Shown: in pieces, positions 19,892-29,095 of the stretch | Numbering within the stretch: the stretch's first letter is position 1 | How the letters are laid out: each line of letters begins with the position of its first letter | Assembly (NCBI RefSeq): GCF_002276045.1 | Contig: NZ_NQMR01000062.1 | Coordinates: forward strand, 1 to 37,492 | Reading direction: 5' to 3' | Length of the DNA: 37,492 bases | DNA from: Pseudoalteromonas sp. NBT06-2 | GTDB lineage: Bacteria; Pseudomonadota; Gammaproteobacteria; Enterobacterales; Alteromonadaceae | Notes under the pieces: model-generated | Databases searched by the model: none | What the model saw: only the letters and a program-made list of their open reading frames with translations | Told to the model about the DNA's origin: nothing | Made by a program: the position numbers and the translations under genes

Positions 19892-21235
19892 ATGACAAAT
19901 GAGTTACATAATAATAAGTCACTCTCTCTCACCTCTCGTATCCTAATAGGGTTAGGCCTAGGTTTGCTAGTTGGTTCTATTTTTAAATGGATCATTGGTG
20001 GTCAAGATGATGTATATATTTCTTTAGGCTTTTTTGATTTAGCAATTAAAGGTTTTTTTGTTGATGGCTTACTTACCATTGGCGGATCGATATTTGTTGC
20101 CAGTTTAAAAATGCTAGTGGTCCCTTTAGTTTTTGTATCCTTAGTCTGTGGTACTTGTAACTTAAGCGATCCTAGCAAGTTAGGACGTTTAGGCGGTAAA
20201 TCAATTGGGCTTTATTTATTAACTACGGCAATCGCTATTTCGATTGCGATTAGTTTAGCAAACTTAGTAAGTTTTGATAAAATTGCAGGGTTACAAACTT
20301 CTTCTGAATTCGTAGCTAAGGAAGCACCTTCTTTAGCAAATGTCATCATTAATATGTTCCCAACCAACCCTATCTCAGCGATGGCTGAAGGTAATATGCT
20401 TCAAGTTATTGTATTTGCTTTATTGTTTGGTATTGCAATGACCTTAAGTGGCGAGCCAGGAAAGCATTTAGCAAAAACTTTTAACAATTTAAATGATGTC
20501 ATTTTAAAGTTAGTGACTCTTTTAATGAACTTAGCACCTATAGGTGTATTCTGTCTTATCGCTAAACTTTTTTCATCAATCGATTACGCTGCAATTGCTG
20601 AACTTGTAAAATATTTCTTTGTTGTATTACTTGCGTTATTTATCCACGCGCTCATTGTTTACCCTACTTTGCTAAAAACAATAACAGGGTTAAGCCCATT
20701 TACATTTTTGACAAAAATGAAAGCCAATGCATTATTTGCATTTAGTACTTCTAGCTCAAGTGCTACTATGCCTGTTACATTAGAAACGGCAACTAAAAAG
20801 CTTGGAGCTAATAATTCAGTTGCCTCATTTACGGTGCCTTTAGGGGCAACGATCAATATGGATGGCACCGCAATTATGCAAGGTGTAGCCACGGTATTTA
20901 TTGCACAGATATTTGCTGTAGACTTAACAACGTCCGATTACTTAATGGTAATACTAACAGCTACTTTAGCATCTGTAGGGACCGCCGGTGTACCTGGAGT
21001 TGGTTTGATTATGCTTGCTATGGTACTTAATCAAGTTGGGTTACCTGTTGAAGGCATTGCAATCATTATGGGTGTTGATAGATTATTAGATATGACAAGA
21101 ACAGCTGTTAATGTTACCGGTGACTGTATGGTAACCTGTATTGTTGCTAAAACGGAAGGTGAACTCGATGAAGGCATTTTCAATGATAAACATGCCGCAG
21201 AGCAACTTGAAGAAATACATTTTAATAAAAAGTAA
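19892..21235 (+). CDS. Dicarboxylate/amino acid:cation symporter (DAACS family)
   Basis: Sodium- or proton-coupled secondary transporter for dicarboxylates or acidic/neutral amino acids in the inner membrane. The polytopic protein (447 residues from this start) has the family hallmarks: the serine-rich re-entrant loop FAFSTSSSSATMPVT, the NMDGT motif in VPLGATINMDGTAIMQG, the second hairpin TAGVPGVGLIMLAMVL and the TM8 signature DRLLDMTRTAVNVTGD. I start at the ATG at 19892 instead of the in-frame TTG at 19877; neither has a clear Shine-Dalgarno, so the start is uncertain by five codons. Divergent from the Ig-like lipoprotein gene, with an intrinsic terminator behind. I cannot choose between GltP-, DctA- and SstT-like substrates, so I give no symbol. 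Confidence 0.9.
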   Translation: MTNELHNNKSLSLTSRILIGLGLGLLVGSIFKWIIGGQDDVYISLGFFDLAIKGFFVDGLLTIGGSIFVASLKMLVVPLVFVSLVCGTCNLSDPSKLGRLGGKSIGLYLLTTAIAISIAISLANLVSFDKIAGLQTSSEFVAKEAPSLANVIINMFPTNPISAMAEGNMLQVIVFALLFGIAMTLSGEPGKHLAKTFNNLNDVILKLVTLLMNLAPIGVFCLIAKLFSSIDYAAIAELVKYFFVVLLALFIHALIVYPTLLKTITGLSPFTFLTKMKANALFAFSTSSSSATMPVTLETATKKLGANNSVASFTVPLGATINMDGTAIMQGVATVFIAQIFAVDLTTSDYLMVILTATLASVGTAGVPGVGLIMLAMVLNQVGLPVEGIAIIMGVDRLLDMTRTAVNVTGDCMVTCIVAKTEGELDEGIFNDKHAAEQLEEIHFNKK

Positions 21236-21281
21236 GTATTCATAAACTGACATTGATGCTAAGAATTCTATCAATATTATT

Positions 21282-21312
21282 AAGGCCTAGTTTGATGCTA
21301 GGCCTTTTTTAT
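21282..21312 (+). terminator. Intrinsic terminator after the symporter gene
   Basis: Perfect 9-base arms AAGGCCTAG (21282-21290) and CTAGGCCTT (21298-21306), a 7-base loop and a U-run on the plus strand. It lies between the convergent symporter and sohB genes. The minus strand has a poorer U-run. Confidence 0.87.
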
Positions 21313-21328
21313 ACCAATATAATGTTAA

Positions 21329-22348
21329 TTATTTAGTAATAAAAGCAGTTCTTATTTTTGAATAAACTGAGATAAATGCTCTCTCTAATGAACTACTTAG
21401 ACCAATCGCAAATTTTTCACTTAATGGTTTTTTGATGGTGAATTTCACCTTATATATCTGATTTTCTTTATTATGCGCTAATAAAATATCATCACTGGTA
21501 GATAACTCGTCAACCAAACCTTTGTCTAACGCTGTCGTACCAAACCAGTGTTCACCCGTTGCAACTGATGCTAAGTCAAGTGCTGGTCTTTGCACAGTAA
21601 TAAAGTCTTTAAACAATTCGTGAGTTTCTTCAATTTCCTCAGAAAACTTTTCTCTCGCTTTATCTGTATTCTCACCAAACATTGTTAGAGTACGTTTAAA
21701 TTCCCCTGCGGTGATCTGTTCAAAATCAATATCATTTTTCTTTAAAATTTTATTAAAGTTAGGGATTTGCGCAATAACACCGATTGAACCGATAATCGCA
21801 AATGGTGCACTGACAAGTTTGTCAGCGACACAGGCCATCATATAACCGCCACTTGCTGCGACTTTATCGACACAAATTGTTAAATTTAAATCAGCATCTT
21901 TGATTCTTTGTAATTGTGATGCTGCTAAGCCATAACCATGAACTACGCCACCACCACTTTCAAGTCTCAGTAATACCTTATCTTCTTTTGGTTTAGCGAT
22001 TGTTAAAATTGCAGTTATTTCTTCCCTTAAGCTATCAACTTCACGGGCATCCATACTGCCATTAAAATCTAATACGTAAAGATTTGGTTTTTGCTTATCA
22101 TCATTCTTTTTAGCACGTTTTTTTTGCTCTTTATTGTATTTTTTCAAATTATCTTTATTTAAAGTGTCGTACAAAAATTGATGCTTAAAAGTATCTAATT
22201 GCTCTGATAAATCATCTAATTCAATTTCACCACGTTTTGGCTTAGGCTTGTGAGCTGCACCTGCTATTAAAGCAATAATTGCACCCACTGCAACTACAAA
22301 AGTTAAAGCTTTGGCTAAAAACAAGCCGTATTCGTATAAAAATTCCAA
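21329..22348 (-). CDS. sohB: Signal peptide peptidase-like protease SohB (family S49)
   Basis: Inner-membrane serine protease of the SppA/SohB family with its active site on the periplasmic side. The 339 residues align with E. coli SohB (349) from the first residue: EFLYEYGLFLAKALTFVVAVGAI is the membrane anchor. The catalytic domain includes VLDFNGSMDAREVDSLREEITA, Ser166 in KVAASGGYMMACVADK and Lys218 in AGEFKRTLT, the expected Ser-Lys dyad. The start codon is TTG at 22346-22348, with AGGA eight bases upstream. The alignment beginning MELLSEYGLFLAK in E. coli supports this rare start. It lies downstream of the lipase gene, separated by a terminator. In E. coli sohB lies between yciK and topA; here it keeps that relative order. 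Confidence 0.93.
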   Translation of the reverse strand: MEFLYEYGLFLAKALTFVVAVGAIIALIAGAAHKPKPKRGEIELDDLSEQLDTFKHQFLYDTLNKDNLKKYNKEQKKRAKKNDDKQKPNLYVLDFNGSMDAREVDSLREEITAILTIAKPKEDKVLLRLESGGGVVHGYGLAASQLQRIKDADLNLTICVDKVAASGGYMMACVADKLVSAPFAIIGSIGVIAQIPNFNKILKKNDIDFEQITAGEFKRTLTMFGENTDKAREKFSEEIEETHELFKDFITVQRPALDLASVATGEHWFGTTALDKGLVDELSTSDDILLAHNKENQIYKVKFTIKKPLSEKFAIGLSSSLERAFISVYSKIRTAFITK

Positions 22349-22433
22349 AATAAAAATCCTACTCTTTTAAATTAATGTGAATTTACCATGTTATATAACA
22401 AATAGAGAAGCTTATATATTAAATATTACGCAT

Positions 22434-22459
22434 AAAAAAACCCGGAATAATCCGGGTTT
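22434..22459 (-). terminator. Intrinsic terminator after the lipase gene
   Basis: AAACCCGGA (22438-22446) and TCCGGGTTT (22451-22459) with an ATAA loop. On the minus strand the stem is followed by a run of U residues. It lies 18 bases past the lipase stop and upstream of sohB. Confidence 0.9.
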
Positions 22460-22477
22460 AAGTATTGAAATTATAAA

Positions 22478-24913
22478 TTAGTCTTGTTTTACAATAGCAC
22501 TATCTTTTATATAAATCATATGACCACCTTCGGCAATATAATTTACCATTTGTGATTGCATTTCACTAAAGGCACGCAGCGCGGTCATCGCATCAGGTGA
22601 AACACTCTGTCCAGGGTTTATAAGAGAAGAATGATGACCTGCAGTCATTCTAACAACACCAGACACTGGCATTTGTTGATCAGCTACCGTTGAACTTACA
22701 CCTTCCAAGCCTAGTAATGCAATTAAAGGCTCTGTACCAGACACAGGTGAAGATGGCACTACATTTGGTAATACTTGATCTGGTAGGTTGTCACCACCAT
22801 CTCCGACAACTTCTTGAACTAGTAAGGGGGTTTGTGTTGCTTTTAAAATAGCAGCATAATTCATCGGATCGCCATCATCTACCGCCATTTGAAATGCTGT
22901 CGCAGCTTGTATCATTAATCCAGATAATGCTGCAGCTTCTTCAGGTGATAACGTTGTTTGGTATACAGTGTAGGTTTGTATTAACGCCCCTAAAAAAGCC
23001 GCGCCGTCTGCTGGAGATGAACTAGGGTTTTGTTCTGAAAAATATATTTGGAAACCTGCGTCACCACCATAAGCTAATACAGACTGCAATAATGGGCCAA
23101 ATGTATTTGATTCAATAATTGCGCCAAATCCTAAGCCTTGCATTGGGACAGAAAGTGTCGCAGCTTGTACTTTAAACATATCATTAACTTGTTCAGGTTG
23201 CCCTGTAACCGGAGAGTTAGCCATAGCTAAAAATGGTGTACCACCAATAGAGCCTAAAGAGATTCCAGTGAAATATACCTTCGACTTATCTATGTCTGCG
23301 CCATTTAAAAAATTTAAGCCAAAACGTAAACCTAATAGATCTATGATTGCTTGCTTACCATTAGAAGCCGTCGTGCTATAGCTTTGAAGATTAATATAAT
23401 CCAGAGGATTCACAGAAGCATCAATATCAATAACACCATCGTTATCAGAATCAAAACCTCGAGAGTTAAACAATGGATAATCTATAGCAACACTTGCGAT
23501 GCCAAATAATGACAACATTGCCGTAGTCGTTAACATATCTTCTTTTTTAGATGGAATACCATGTTGTAAAATAACGACTGGCCAACCACCTTCAGGTTTT
23601 ACGAGAGGTCCTAAGCCTAAACCAGGGCGAATTGCATTTGCAACATTTAGATCTGGCGTTGTCATTTGCACATCAATATTTTGAAAACTGTTAATTTTTG
23701 GAATTGGGTTAAATTTAGTGAGGTTACGCTCTGTATCTAGGCCAGCCAAAACCGGGTTTTCAGAGGTGCTAAAGTCACGTAAACCAAAAGACATACAAAT
23801 AGCATCATTTGTACTAATCGGTGCTTCAGGAATTAATTCAGGGTAAGCTGCTGTTAAGCCTGCTAGTGCAGCACCTGAATCACACAATGCATTCATCCAA
23901 GTATTTAATGGCGCTTTTTGATTTTCATCATTAGGTGTATGTAAGTAATAAGGTAAACTAACATTACCACGTAGGTAATTAGCAGCACCATATAATGCAA
24001 TACTTTGAGCATCAGCGGGGTTTGTTGGGTCAAATAATCCAGCCTGTATTAACACGTCTGCCACTGATAATGTTGTGTCTTGCATAGTAATAACAGGTGC
24101 AGGCACAAGCGGTGTTTGTGTTAAGCCCGTCAGTAATAACTGTTTTGCAACACTTGTAACATTACCCACTGATTGTGTGGTCATTGCCATAGAATAAATA
24201 ATATTTTCTTTAGCGATGCCCCTAGTCGAAATTACAGATTCAAAACTATTAATTACCCCTTGTAACGCTAATTGTGAATCTGTAATTAAAGGTAACGTAC
24301 CTATATCTTGTTTTACCAAATTATAGCTAGACGAGCCATCCACTGAGCTACCCGTACTATCTTTAAGGTTATCAGTGAGTGCAAGTATATAAGTTGTTGC
24401 AGGTTTAAGTGGCTTTAAAGGGATTACAGCTACATTATCTCCGCTGACTTGTGTAACATAATCAACACCAAAAGTCAGTTCACCTACAATTTTACACCCT
24501 GAACCTTGCGGTTTTGGTTTACAGTCATCATCATTCAGGTCTCCACCCATAACTGCTTCATATATATGGATAGATTCAGGACTTTGCACACTGGCCGCAT
24601 CTAATGTCACACCTTGAGGTAAATCAACTGCTAGAGTAAACGCAGTATTAGTTGACCATCCGTCTAAACGACTTAAAGCTGTCAATGGATCGGCAATATT
24701 TGCAGGATCTTTAACGGGTATATTTAAAGTACCATCTGTGGTTCCCTGAAATAATAAATCATTTGGGGTTGATAATACACCTGCAGATGGATCAAAAATA
24801 ACAGTAGATGCTGGAATGACAACTACAGCGTCTTTTTTAACTTCTTCTAAACTTTCTCCACCACATCCTAACAATGCAGTTGAGATAGCCATTCCAAGTA
24901 GCATTTTTTTCAT
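22478..24913 (-). CDS. VolA/Pla-1-type lipase lipoprotein
   Basis: A large (811-residue) alpha/beta-hydrolase lipoprotein of the VolA/Pla-1/cef extracellular lipase group. In Vibrio, VolA is a surface-exposed lysophospholipase. The ATG at 24913 has GGAG seven bases upstream; an earlier in-frame GTG (24931) lacks support. The signal peptide ends in STALLGC (lipid Cys17), followed by GGES. The N-terminal region (about 30-270) matches the bacterial virulence factor lipase N-terminal style, for example FDPSAGVLSTPNDLLF. The hydrolase part has the oxyanion-type segment VVILQHGIPSKKEDM, the nucleophile elbow FTGISLGSIGG (Ser552) and a late GHHSSLINPG histidine. An Asp-rich loop DSDNDGVIDID may bind calcium. 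Lipid substrate and surface display are inferred from the family. Confidence 0.87.
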   Translation of the reverse strand: MKKMLLGMAISTALLGCGGESLEEVKKDAVVVIPASTVIFDPSAGVLSTPNDLLFQGTTDGTLNIPVKDPANIADPLTALSRLDGWSTNTAFTLAVDLPQGVTLDAASVQSPESIHIYEAVMGGDLNDDDCKPKPQGSGCKIVGELTFGVDYVTQVSGDNVAVIPLKPLKPATTYILALTDNLKDSTGSSVDGSSSYNLVKQDIGTLPLITDSQLALQGVINSFESVISTRGIAKENIIYSMAMTTQSVGNVTSVAKQLLLTGLTQTPLVPAPVITMQDTTLSVADVLIQAGLFDPTNPADAQSIALYGAANYLRGNVSLPYYLHTPNDENQKAPLNTWMNALCDSGAALAGLTAAYPELIPEAPISTNDAICMSFGLRDFSTSENPVLAGLDTERNLTKFNPIPKINSFQNIDVQMTTPDLNVANAIRPGLGLGPLVKPEGGWPVVILQHGIPSKKEDMLTTTAMLSLFGIASVAIDYPLFNSRGFDSDNDGVIDIDASVNPLDYINLQSYSTTASNGKQAIIDLLGLRFGLNFLNGADIDKSKVYFTGISLGSIGGTPFLAMANSPVTGQPEQVNDMFKVQAATLSVPMQGLGFGAIIESNTFGPLLQSVLAYGGDAGFQIYFSEQNPSSSPADGAAFLGALIQTYTVYQTTLSPEEAAALSGLMIQAATAFQMAVDDGDPMNYAAILKATQTPLLVQEVVGDGGDNLPDQVLPNVVPSSPVSGTEPLIALLGLEGVSSTVADQQMPVSGVVRMTAGHHSSLINPGQSVSPDAMTALRAFSEMQSQMVNYIAEGGHMIYIKDSAIVKQD

Positions 24914-25157
24914 TTTTAGCTCCGTTTTCACTTTGTTCTTTTTATTTGAATTCTTGCAATTACACTTGTAAATATAATGTTCGAATTCATTAATGAGACA
25001 TTAGACCAGTTAAATTTAACGTAAACAATCTTTTTTCGCTACTTAAATTTGAATAAAAACTTTAACTTGTCGTTTTATCGTTAAATACCTATGGTAAAAT
25101 ACCTTTAATTTAATATTTTAAGTCCAGTAATGACTTAGTTGTATCAAGGATTTTTCA

Positions 25158-25895
25158 ATGCAAGACTACCAAGCAGATGTAAACGCACTAAAAGATAAAG
25201 TAATTCTAGTTACTGGGGCTGGTGACGGTATTGGTCGCGTGGCAGCAATCAACTATGCTAAACATGGTGCAACCGTTATTTTACTTGGTAAAACAGTTGA
25301 TAAACTAGAATGTGTGTATGACGAAATTGTGTCATTAGGTGCGCCTAAGCCTGCTATCGTTCCACTTGATTTAAAAGGCGCAACTAAACAAAACTATCGT
25401 GACTTAGCATCTACAATAGAAAATGAATTTGGTCAATTAGATGGTTTATTAAATAATGCTGGCATCTTGGGCTCTTTAGGTCCATTAGAATTCTTTTGTG
25501 TTTCAACATTCGAAAAGATCATGAAAATAAATGTGACAGCACAAGCTGTACTTACAAAATACATGTTCCCTATTTTACGTAAATCAGATAACGCTTCTAT
25601 TATTTTCACCACATCTAGTGTCGGTCGTAAAGGTCGTGCACATTGGGGTCCATACGCCATCTCTAAATTTGCAGTTGAAGGCATGATGCAAACTTGGGCT
25701 GATGAAGTTGAAAAAACGAATATTAGAGTTAACTGTATTAACCCTGGCGCAACTTTAACTAAAATGAGAGATTCCGCTTACCCAGGTGAAGACAAGGCAA
25801 AATTAGCAACACCAGAGTCACTAATGCCTACCTACCTTTATATGATGAGTGATGATTCAATAGGTACTAACGGCCAATCCCTAGATGCTCAGTAA
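25158..25895 (+). CDS. yciK: YciK-type short-chain dehydrogenase/reductase
   Basis: A cytosolic NAD(P)-dependent oxidoreductase of the classical SDR superfamily. The 245 residues carry the Rossmann motif TGAGDGIG (19-26), LLNNAGILG (97-105), the catalytic Ser in FTTSSVGRKGRAHWG and the Tyr166-Lys170 pair in YAISK. The phrases SVGRKGRAHWGPYAISKFA and PYLYMMSDDS-like ends match E. coli YciK, whose physiological substrate is unclear. ATG start with AAGGA eight bases upstream. Convergent with rluB across a shared terminator. YciK also lies between sohB and rluB in E. coli, so orthology is supported by position. A specific reaction should not be assigned. Confidence 0.92.
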   Translation: MQDYQADVNALKDKVILVTGAGDGIGRVAAINYAKHGATVILLGKTVDKLECVYDEIVSLGAPKPAIVPLDLKGATKQNYRDLASTIENEFGQLDGLLNNAGILGSLGPLEFFCVSTFEKIMKINVTAQAVLTKYMFPILRKSDNASIIFTTSSVGRKGRAHWGPYAISKFAVEGMMQTWADEVEKTNIRVNCINPGATLTKMRDSAYPGEDKAKLATPESLMPTYLYMMSDDSIGTNGQSLDAQ

Positions 25896-25903
25896 ATAAA
25901 AAT

Positions 25904-25935
25904 AAAAAAGCCCGAACAATGTTGGGCTTTTTTAA
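25904..25935. terminator. Bidirectional terminator between yciK and rluB
   Basis: AAAAAAGCCC-G-AAC and GTT-GGGCTTTTTT arms (one bulged G) with an AAT loop. T-runs occur on both strands. It lies between the convergent yciK and rluB stop codons. Confidence 0.88.
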
Positions 25936-25967
25936 TATCTAATACTCAACTAAATTATTAAAATATT

Positions 25968-26855
25968 TTATTTCTTTCTTTTCTTCTGAACTTGTTTAGC
26001 ACGAATTTGATGCTTTTTAACAGCCTTTCTAATACGCTGATTTTTAGCGCGTTTTTCACTGCGTTTTTCAGGCATTACAGATAATTTTGTTTCAGTTTCA
26101 TTTGGTAGTTGCACAGAGCTTCTAAAATAATTTACATTAGCTAATGCTAACTCTTCCCAGCCACCTTGAGGAAGTTTAGGGTTTAATTTCAAGTCCCCGT
26201 AACGAACACGAATTAAGCGTGATACGTCAACCCCCTGAGATTGCCATAAACGTCTTACTTCTCTGTTACGACCTTCTGTTAGTAATACGTTATACCAACG
26301 GTTAATCCCTTCACCTGGGCGAGGTGTAATTTTTAAGAACTTAGCCATACCGTCTTCAAGTTCAACACCTGTGGTTAACGTTTTTAAAGTTGTCGCTTCT
26401 ACTTCACCAAAAACTCTCACTGCATATTCACGTTCAATTTCATAACTAGGACGCATTAAACGGTTTGCTAATTCACCATCATTGGTAAACAATAAAAGAC
26501 CTGATGTGTTCACATCTAATCGACCAACAGCTATCCAACGCTCACCATCTAATCTTGGTAAACGGTCAAAAACAGTCGGTCTGCCTTCAGGATCTTTACG
26601 TGTACATAATTCACCTTCCGGTTTGTTATACATCAATACACGACAAATACGATTTTCTTCAGCTTCTATTTTAACCACATGACCATCAAGTCTAATTTGC
26701 TGATGTGGGCCAACACGATCACCTAATCTTGAAACTTTACCATCAATACTTACACGCCCTGCGTCAATCACCTTTTCCATTTCTCGGCGTGAGCCTTTAC
26801 CGGCACGGGCTAATACTTTTTGTAACTTTTCATCATTTACAATTGATTCACTCAT
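25968..26855 (-). CDS. rluB: 23S rRNA pseudouridine(2605) synthase RluB
   Basis: Isomerises one uridine in 23S rRNA helix 93 (position 2605 in E. coli numbering). The 295 residues match RluB (about 291). An N-terminal S4 RNA-binding domain (about 8-65, [20 protein letters not shown]) precedes the RsuA-type catalytic domain with [26 protein letters not shown] and the catalytic Asp114 in [14 protein letters not shown]. The tail is strongly basic ([18 protein letters not shown]), typical of RluB. ATG start with a weak AAAGAG. Last gene of the minus-strand cluster beginning at rnm; a hairpin at 26875-26894 lies between it and scpB. In E. coli rluB follows yciO directly; here scpA and scpB intervene. 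Confidence 0.94.
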   Translation of the reverse strand: MSESIVNDEKLQKVLARAGKGSRREMEKVIDAGRVSIDGKVSRLGDRVGPHQQIRLDGHVVKIEAEENRICRVLMYNKPEGELCTRKDPEGRPTVFDRLPRLDGERWIAVGRLDVNTSGLLLFTNDGELANRLMRPSYEIEREYAVRVFGEVEATTLKTLTTGVELEDGMAKFLKITPRPGEGINRWYNVLLTEGRNREVRRLWQSQGVDVSRLIRVRYGDLKLNPKLPQGGWEELALANVNYFRSSVQLPNETETKLSVMPEKRSEKRAKNQRIRKAVKKHQIRAKQVQKKRKK

Positions 26856-26874
26856 TAACTATTCGCTCTTTAGT

Positions 26875-26894
26875 TAATAGGGTTTCCCCTATTA
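26875..26894 (-). repeat. Intercistronic hairpin with GAAA tetraloop
   Basis: TAATAGGG (26875-26882) and CCCTATTA (26887-26894) form a perfect 8-bp stem. On the minus-strand transcript the loop is GAAA, a stable GNRA tetraloop. No U-run follows, so it is more likely an RNA stability or processing element between scpB and rluB than a terminator. Confidence 0.6.
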
Positions 26895-26943
26895 GTTGTA
26901 TCTTCTCAGATAGACTTGCATCTTAATTATATCAGGTAACAAA

Positions 26944-27507
26944 TTAAGATAGCATTTGATTTATTTTATTTTCTTGTTGTTCAGGTAACAAAGGTAGATT
27001 TTCTAAGCTAGCAAGAGAGAAATAATCTAAAAATGCAGCTGTTGTTGCATAAAGAGCAGGTCGACCTGGGACTTCTTTATGACCAACCCCTTTAACCCAA
27101 CCTCGTTCTAATAGAGTTTTAATTATATGACTACTCACCGCAACGCCCCTGACTTGTTCAATTTCTCCACGAGTAATAGGTTGTCGATAAGCAATTAAAC
27201 TTAGAGTCTCCAATAAAGCTCTTGAATACTTTGGGGTTTTACCTTGAAATAACTTACTCAACCAAGGACTTAAATTTTTACTTGCTTGAAAACGAAAACC
27301 AGAGCCTACTTTTACAAGCTGTATGCCCCTAGTTGAATAATGCGCTTCTAACGTTTCTAGGCACTGTTTAATTCTTATTAAAGAAACATTAAATTCTTCT
27401 AACACTGTTTCTTTTAATACTATTCGTGATAATGGTTTTCCTGCAACAAATATAGCAGCTTCAATAATTTCGACTAATTGCTCATCAGAAATTTTTTTAT
27501 CGCCCAC
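26944..27507 (-). CDS. scpB: Segregation and condensation protein B
   Basis: Winged-helix partner of ScpA in the SMC-ScpAB condensin-like complex, which compacts and segregates the chromosome. The 187 residues carry the typical double winged-helix fold, with EQLVEIIEAAIFVAGKPLS at the start and the diagnostic ALLETLSLIAYRQPITRGEIEQVRGVAVSSHIIKTLLERGWV and PGRPALYATT segments. Start is GTG at 27507; an in-frame TAG lies just upstream, so no longer start exists, and AAAG is a weak ribosome site. It follows scpA by 83 bases on the same strand. Gammaproteobacteria with MukBEF lack ScpAB; its presence here suggests SMC-ScpAB. No smc gene is in the window. Confidence 0.93.
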   Translation of the reverse strand: MGDKKISDEQLVEIIEAAIFVAGKPLSRIVLKETVLEEFNVSLIRIKQCLETLEAHYSTRGIQLVKVGSGFRFQASKNLSPWLSKLFQGKTPKYSRALLETLSLIAYRQPITRGEIEQVRGVAVSSHIIKTLLERGWVKGVGHKEVPGRPALYATTAAFLDYFSLASLENLPLLPEQQENKINQMLS

Positions 27508-27590
27508 TTTAAGCTACTCATCTACTTCATAATCATAGACGGGTATTATGCCTAATTTGTCAGATATAATCGAAGGGTTTTCTATTAATT

Positions 27591-28385
27591 TTAACGAATT
27601 AATTGCACATAGATTTGTATTCTAGGCTCTGACTGTATACATTCAATTAAACACTCTTTTATCAACTCTAAAATAGCAATAAAGGTTACAACAACACCAT
27701 TTCGTCCTTCGCTAAGCTCAAATAACAAACTAAATTCAACAAACTCAGTCGTTTCACTCAATTGCTGTAATATTTTACTCATTTGCTCCCGAGTAGATAA
27801 GGTTTCAGCTGATATATGATGATGGGTATAATTTTTAGCTCTTGCCATAATATCGCCCAATGATAACAAAATATCTTTCATATCAACATCAGGTAATAAA
27901 GTCTCAGGCACTATTTTTTCTGATATTAAAGCTTGGGCAACAAAAATATCACGATCTAACCTTGGGATCTCGTCAAGATTTTCTGCCGCAGTTTTAAATT
28001 GTTCATATTCTTGTAAGCGTTTAATTAATTCAACACGAGGATCAACCTCTTGCTCTTCTAACTCTTTATGAACAGGTAATAACAATCTAGATTTAATTTG
28101 CGTTAATAAAGCAGCCATTACCAAATACTCAGCTGCTAATTCTAGTTTTAAATCTTTCATTAGTTCAACATAAGCAACATATTGTCGAGTTATGGTATGC
28201 ACTGATAACTGTAAAATATCTAGTTGATGTTTTTTAATCAAATAAAGTAATAAATCTAAAGGGCCCTCAAAAGTTTCTAAAATCACTTCAAGGGCATCAG
28301 GTGGTATATATAAATCAGTTGGTTTCTCAACCATAGCTTTACCATTTAAAAATGCTAATGGCGGCTGTTCTGTTTGAGGTGTCAC
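27591..28385 (-). CDS. scpA: Segregation and condensation protein A
   Basis: Kleisin subunit that bridges the SMC dimer and binds ScpB. The 264 residues contain the N-terminal kleisin segment VILETFEGPLDLLLYLIKKHQLDI (about 33-56) and LELAAEYLVMAALLTQIKSRLLLP (about 80-103), both hallmarks of ScpA. The C-terminal winged-helix end (SLLFELSEGRNGVVVTFIAILELIK) is also present. The start is GTG at 28385, overlapping the yciO stop as GTGA (four shared bases), a translational coupling arrangement. The GTG gives a short N-terminal extension of about 16 residues before a second Met (NGKAMVEK), so the true start could be that ATG. Second gene after yciO in the rnm-yciO-scpA-scpB-rluB cluster. Confidence 0.93.
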   Translation of the reverse strand: MTPQTEQPPLAFLNGKAMVEKPTDLYIPPDALEVILETFEGPLDLLLYLIKKHQLDILQLSVHTITRQYVAYVELMKDLKLELAAEYLVMAALLTQIKSRLLLPVHKELEEQEVDPRVELIKRLQEYEQFKTAAENLDEIPRLDRDIFVAQALISEKIVPETLLPDVDMKDILLSLGDIMARAKNYTHHHISAETLSTREQMSKILQQLSETTEFVEFSLLFELSEGRNGVVVTFIAILELIKECLIECIQSEPRIQIYVQLIR

Positions 28386-29002
28386 TCAAAAACACTCACA
28401 TCACCTGAACCTTCGCGAATAATATTCACTTCACCTTCTGAGAAATCAATAACACTTGTTGGTTGCTCTGATAAAAAACCACCATGGATAATCAAATCGA
28501 CATGTTTTTCTAATTTATTGCGTATTTCTTCTGGATCAGACTCTGTATGCTCTTGCCCCGGTAAAATCAGCGAACATGACATCAATGGTTCAGCTAATTC
28601 TTCTAGTAATGCTAACGTGATTTCACATTGTGGTACGCGAATACCAATTGTTTTTTTCTTATCATTTAATAAGCGCTTAGGTACCTCTTTAGTTCCTTTA
28701 AAAATAAAAGTATAAAGTCCAGGTGTATTATTTTTTATAACTCTGAACAATTGATTATCTACTCTTGCATAGTTTGCAAGTTCAGATAGATCGCGACACA
28801 TCAATGTAAAGTTATGATGTTTTTCTAATCCGCGGATTTTTTTAATCCTTTCCATCGATTTTTTATTGCCTATGCAACAACCAATCGCATAGCCAGAGTC
28901 AGTTGGATAAATAACAACACCACCTTGATGTATTATTTCAATTGCTTGACGGATCAATCTTGCTTGCGGATTTTCTGGATGTATTTGAAAAAACTGACTC
29001 AT
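28382..29002 (-). CDS. yciO: YciO/Sua5-TsaC family protein
   Basis: A member of the YrdC/Sua5 fold, related to TsaC (threonylcarbamoyl-AMP synthase for tRNA t6A). The 206 residues equal E. coli YciO. Visible family features are GGVVIYPTDSGYAIGCCI (about 29-46), KIRGLEKHHNFTLMCRDLSELANYA, and the KKTIGIRVPQC segment, in the nucleotide-binding cleft. YciO proteins have a TsaC-like fold, but their contribution to t6A synthesis is not settled, so annotate by family, not as a proven synthase. ATG start with AAGG seven bases upstream. It lies 93 bases after rnm and overlaps scpA by four bases (GTGA). This is the same rnm-yciO order as in E. coli. Confidence 0.92.
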   Translation of the reverse strand: MSQFFQIHPENPQARLIRQAIEIIHQGGVVIYPTDSGYAIGCCIGNKKSMERIKKIRGLEKHHNFTLMCRDLSELANYARVDNQLFRVIKNNTPGLYTFIFKGTKEVPKRLLNDKKKTIGIRVPQCEITLALLEELAEPLMSCSLILPGQEHTESDPEEIRNKLEKHVDLIIHGGFLSEQPTSVIDFSEGEVNIIREGSGDVSVFE

Positions 29003-29095
29003 AATATGCCTTATTTTTTTAATAACAAAGCGCTATATACCTAAGCTCTGAAATTTGTATTTCCATGTCACACAGGTGTAAACCCTGCTATATCA

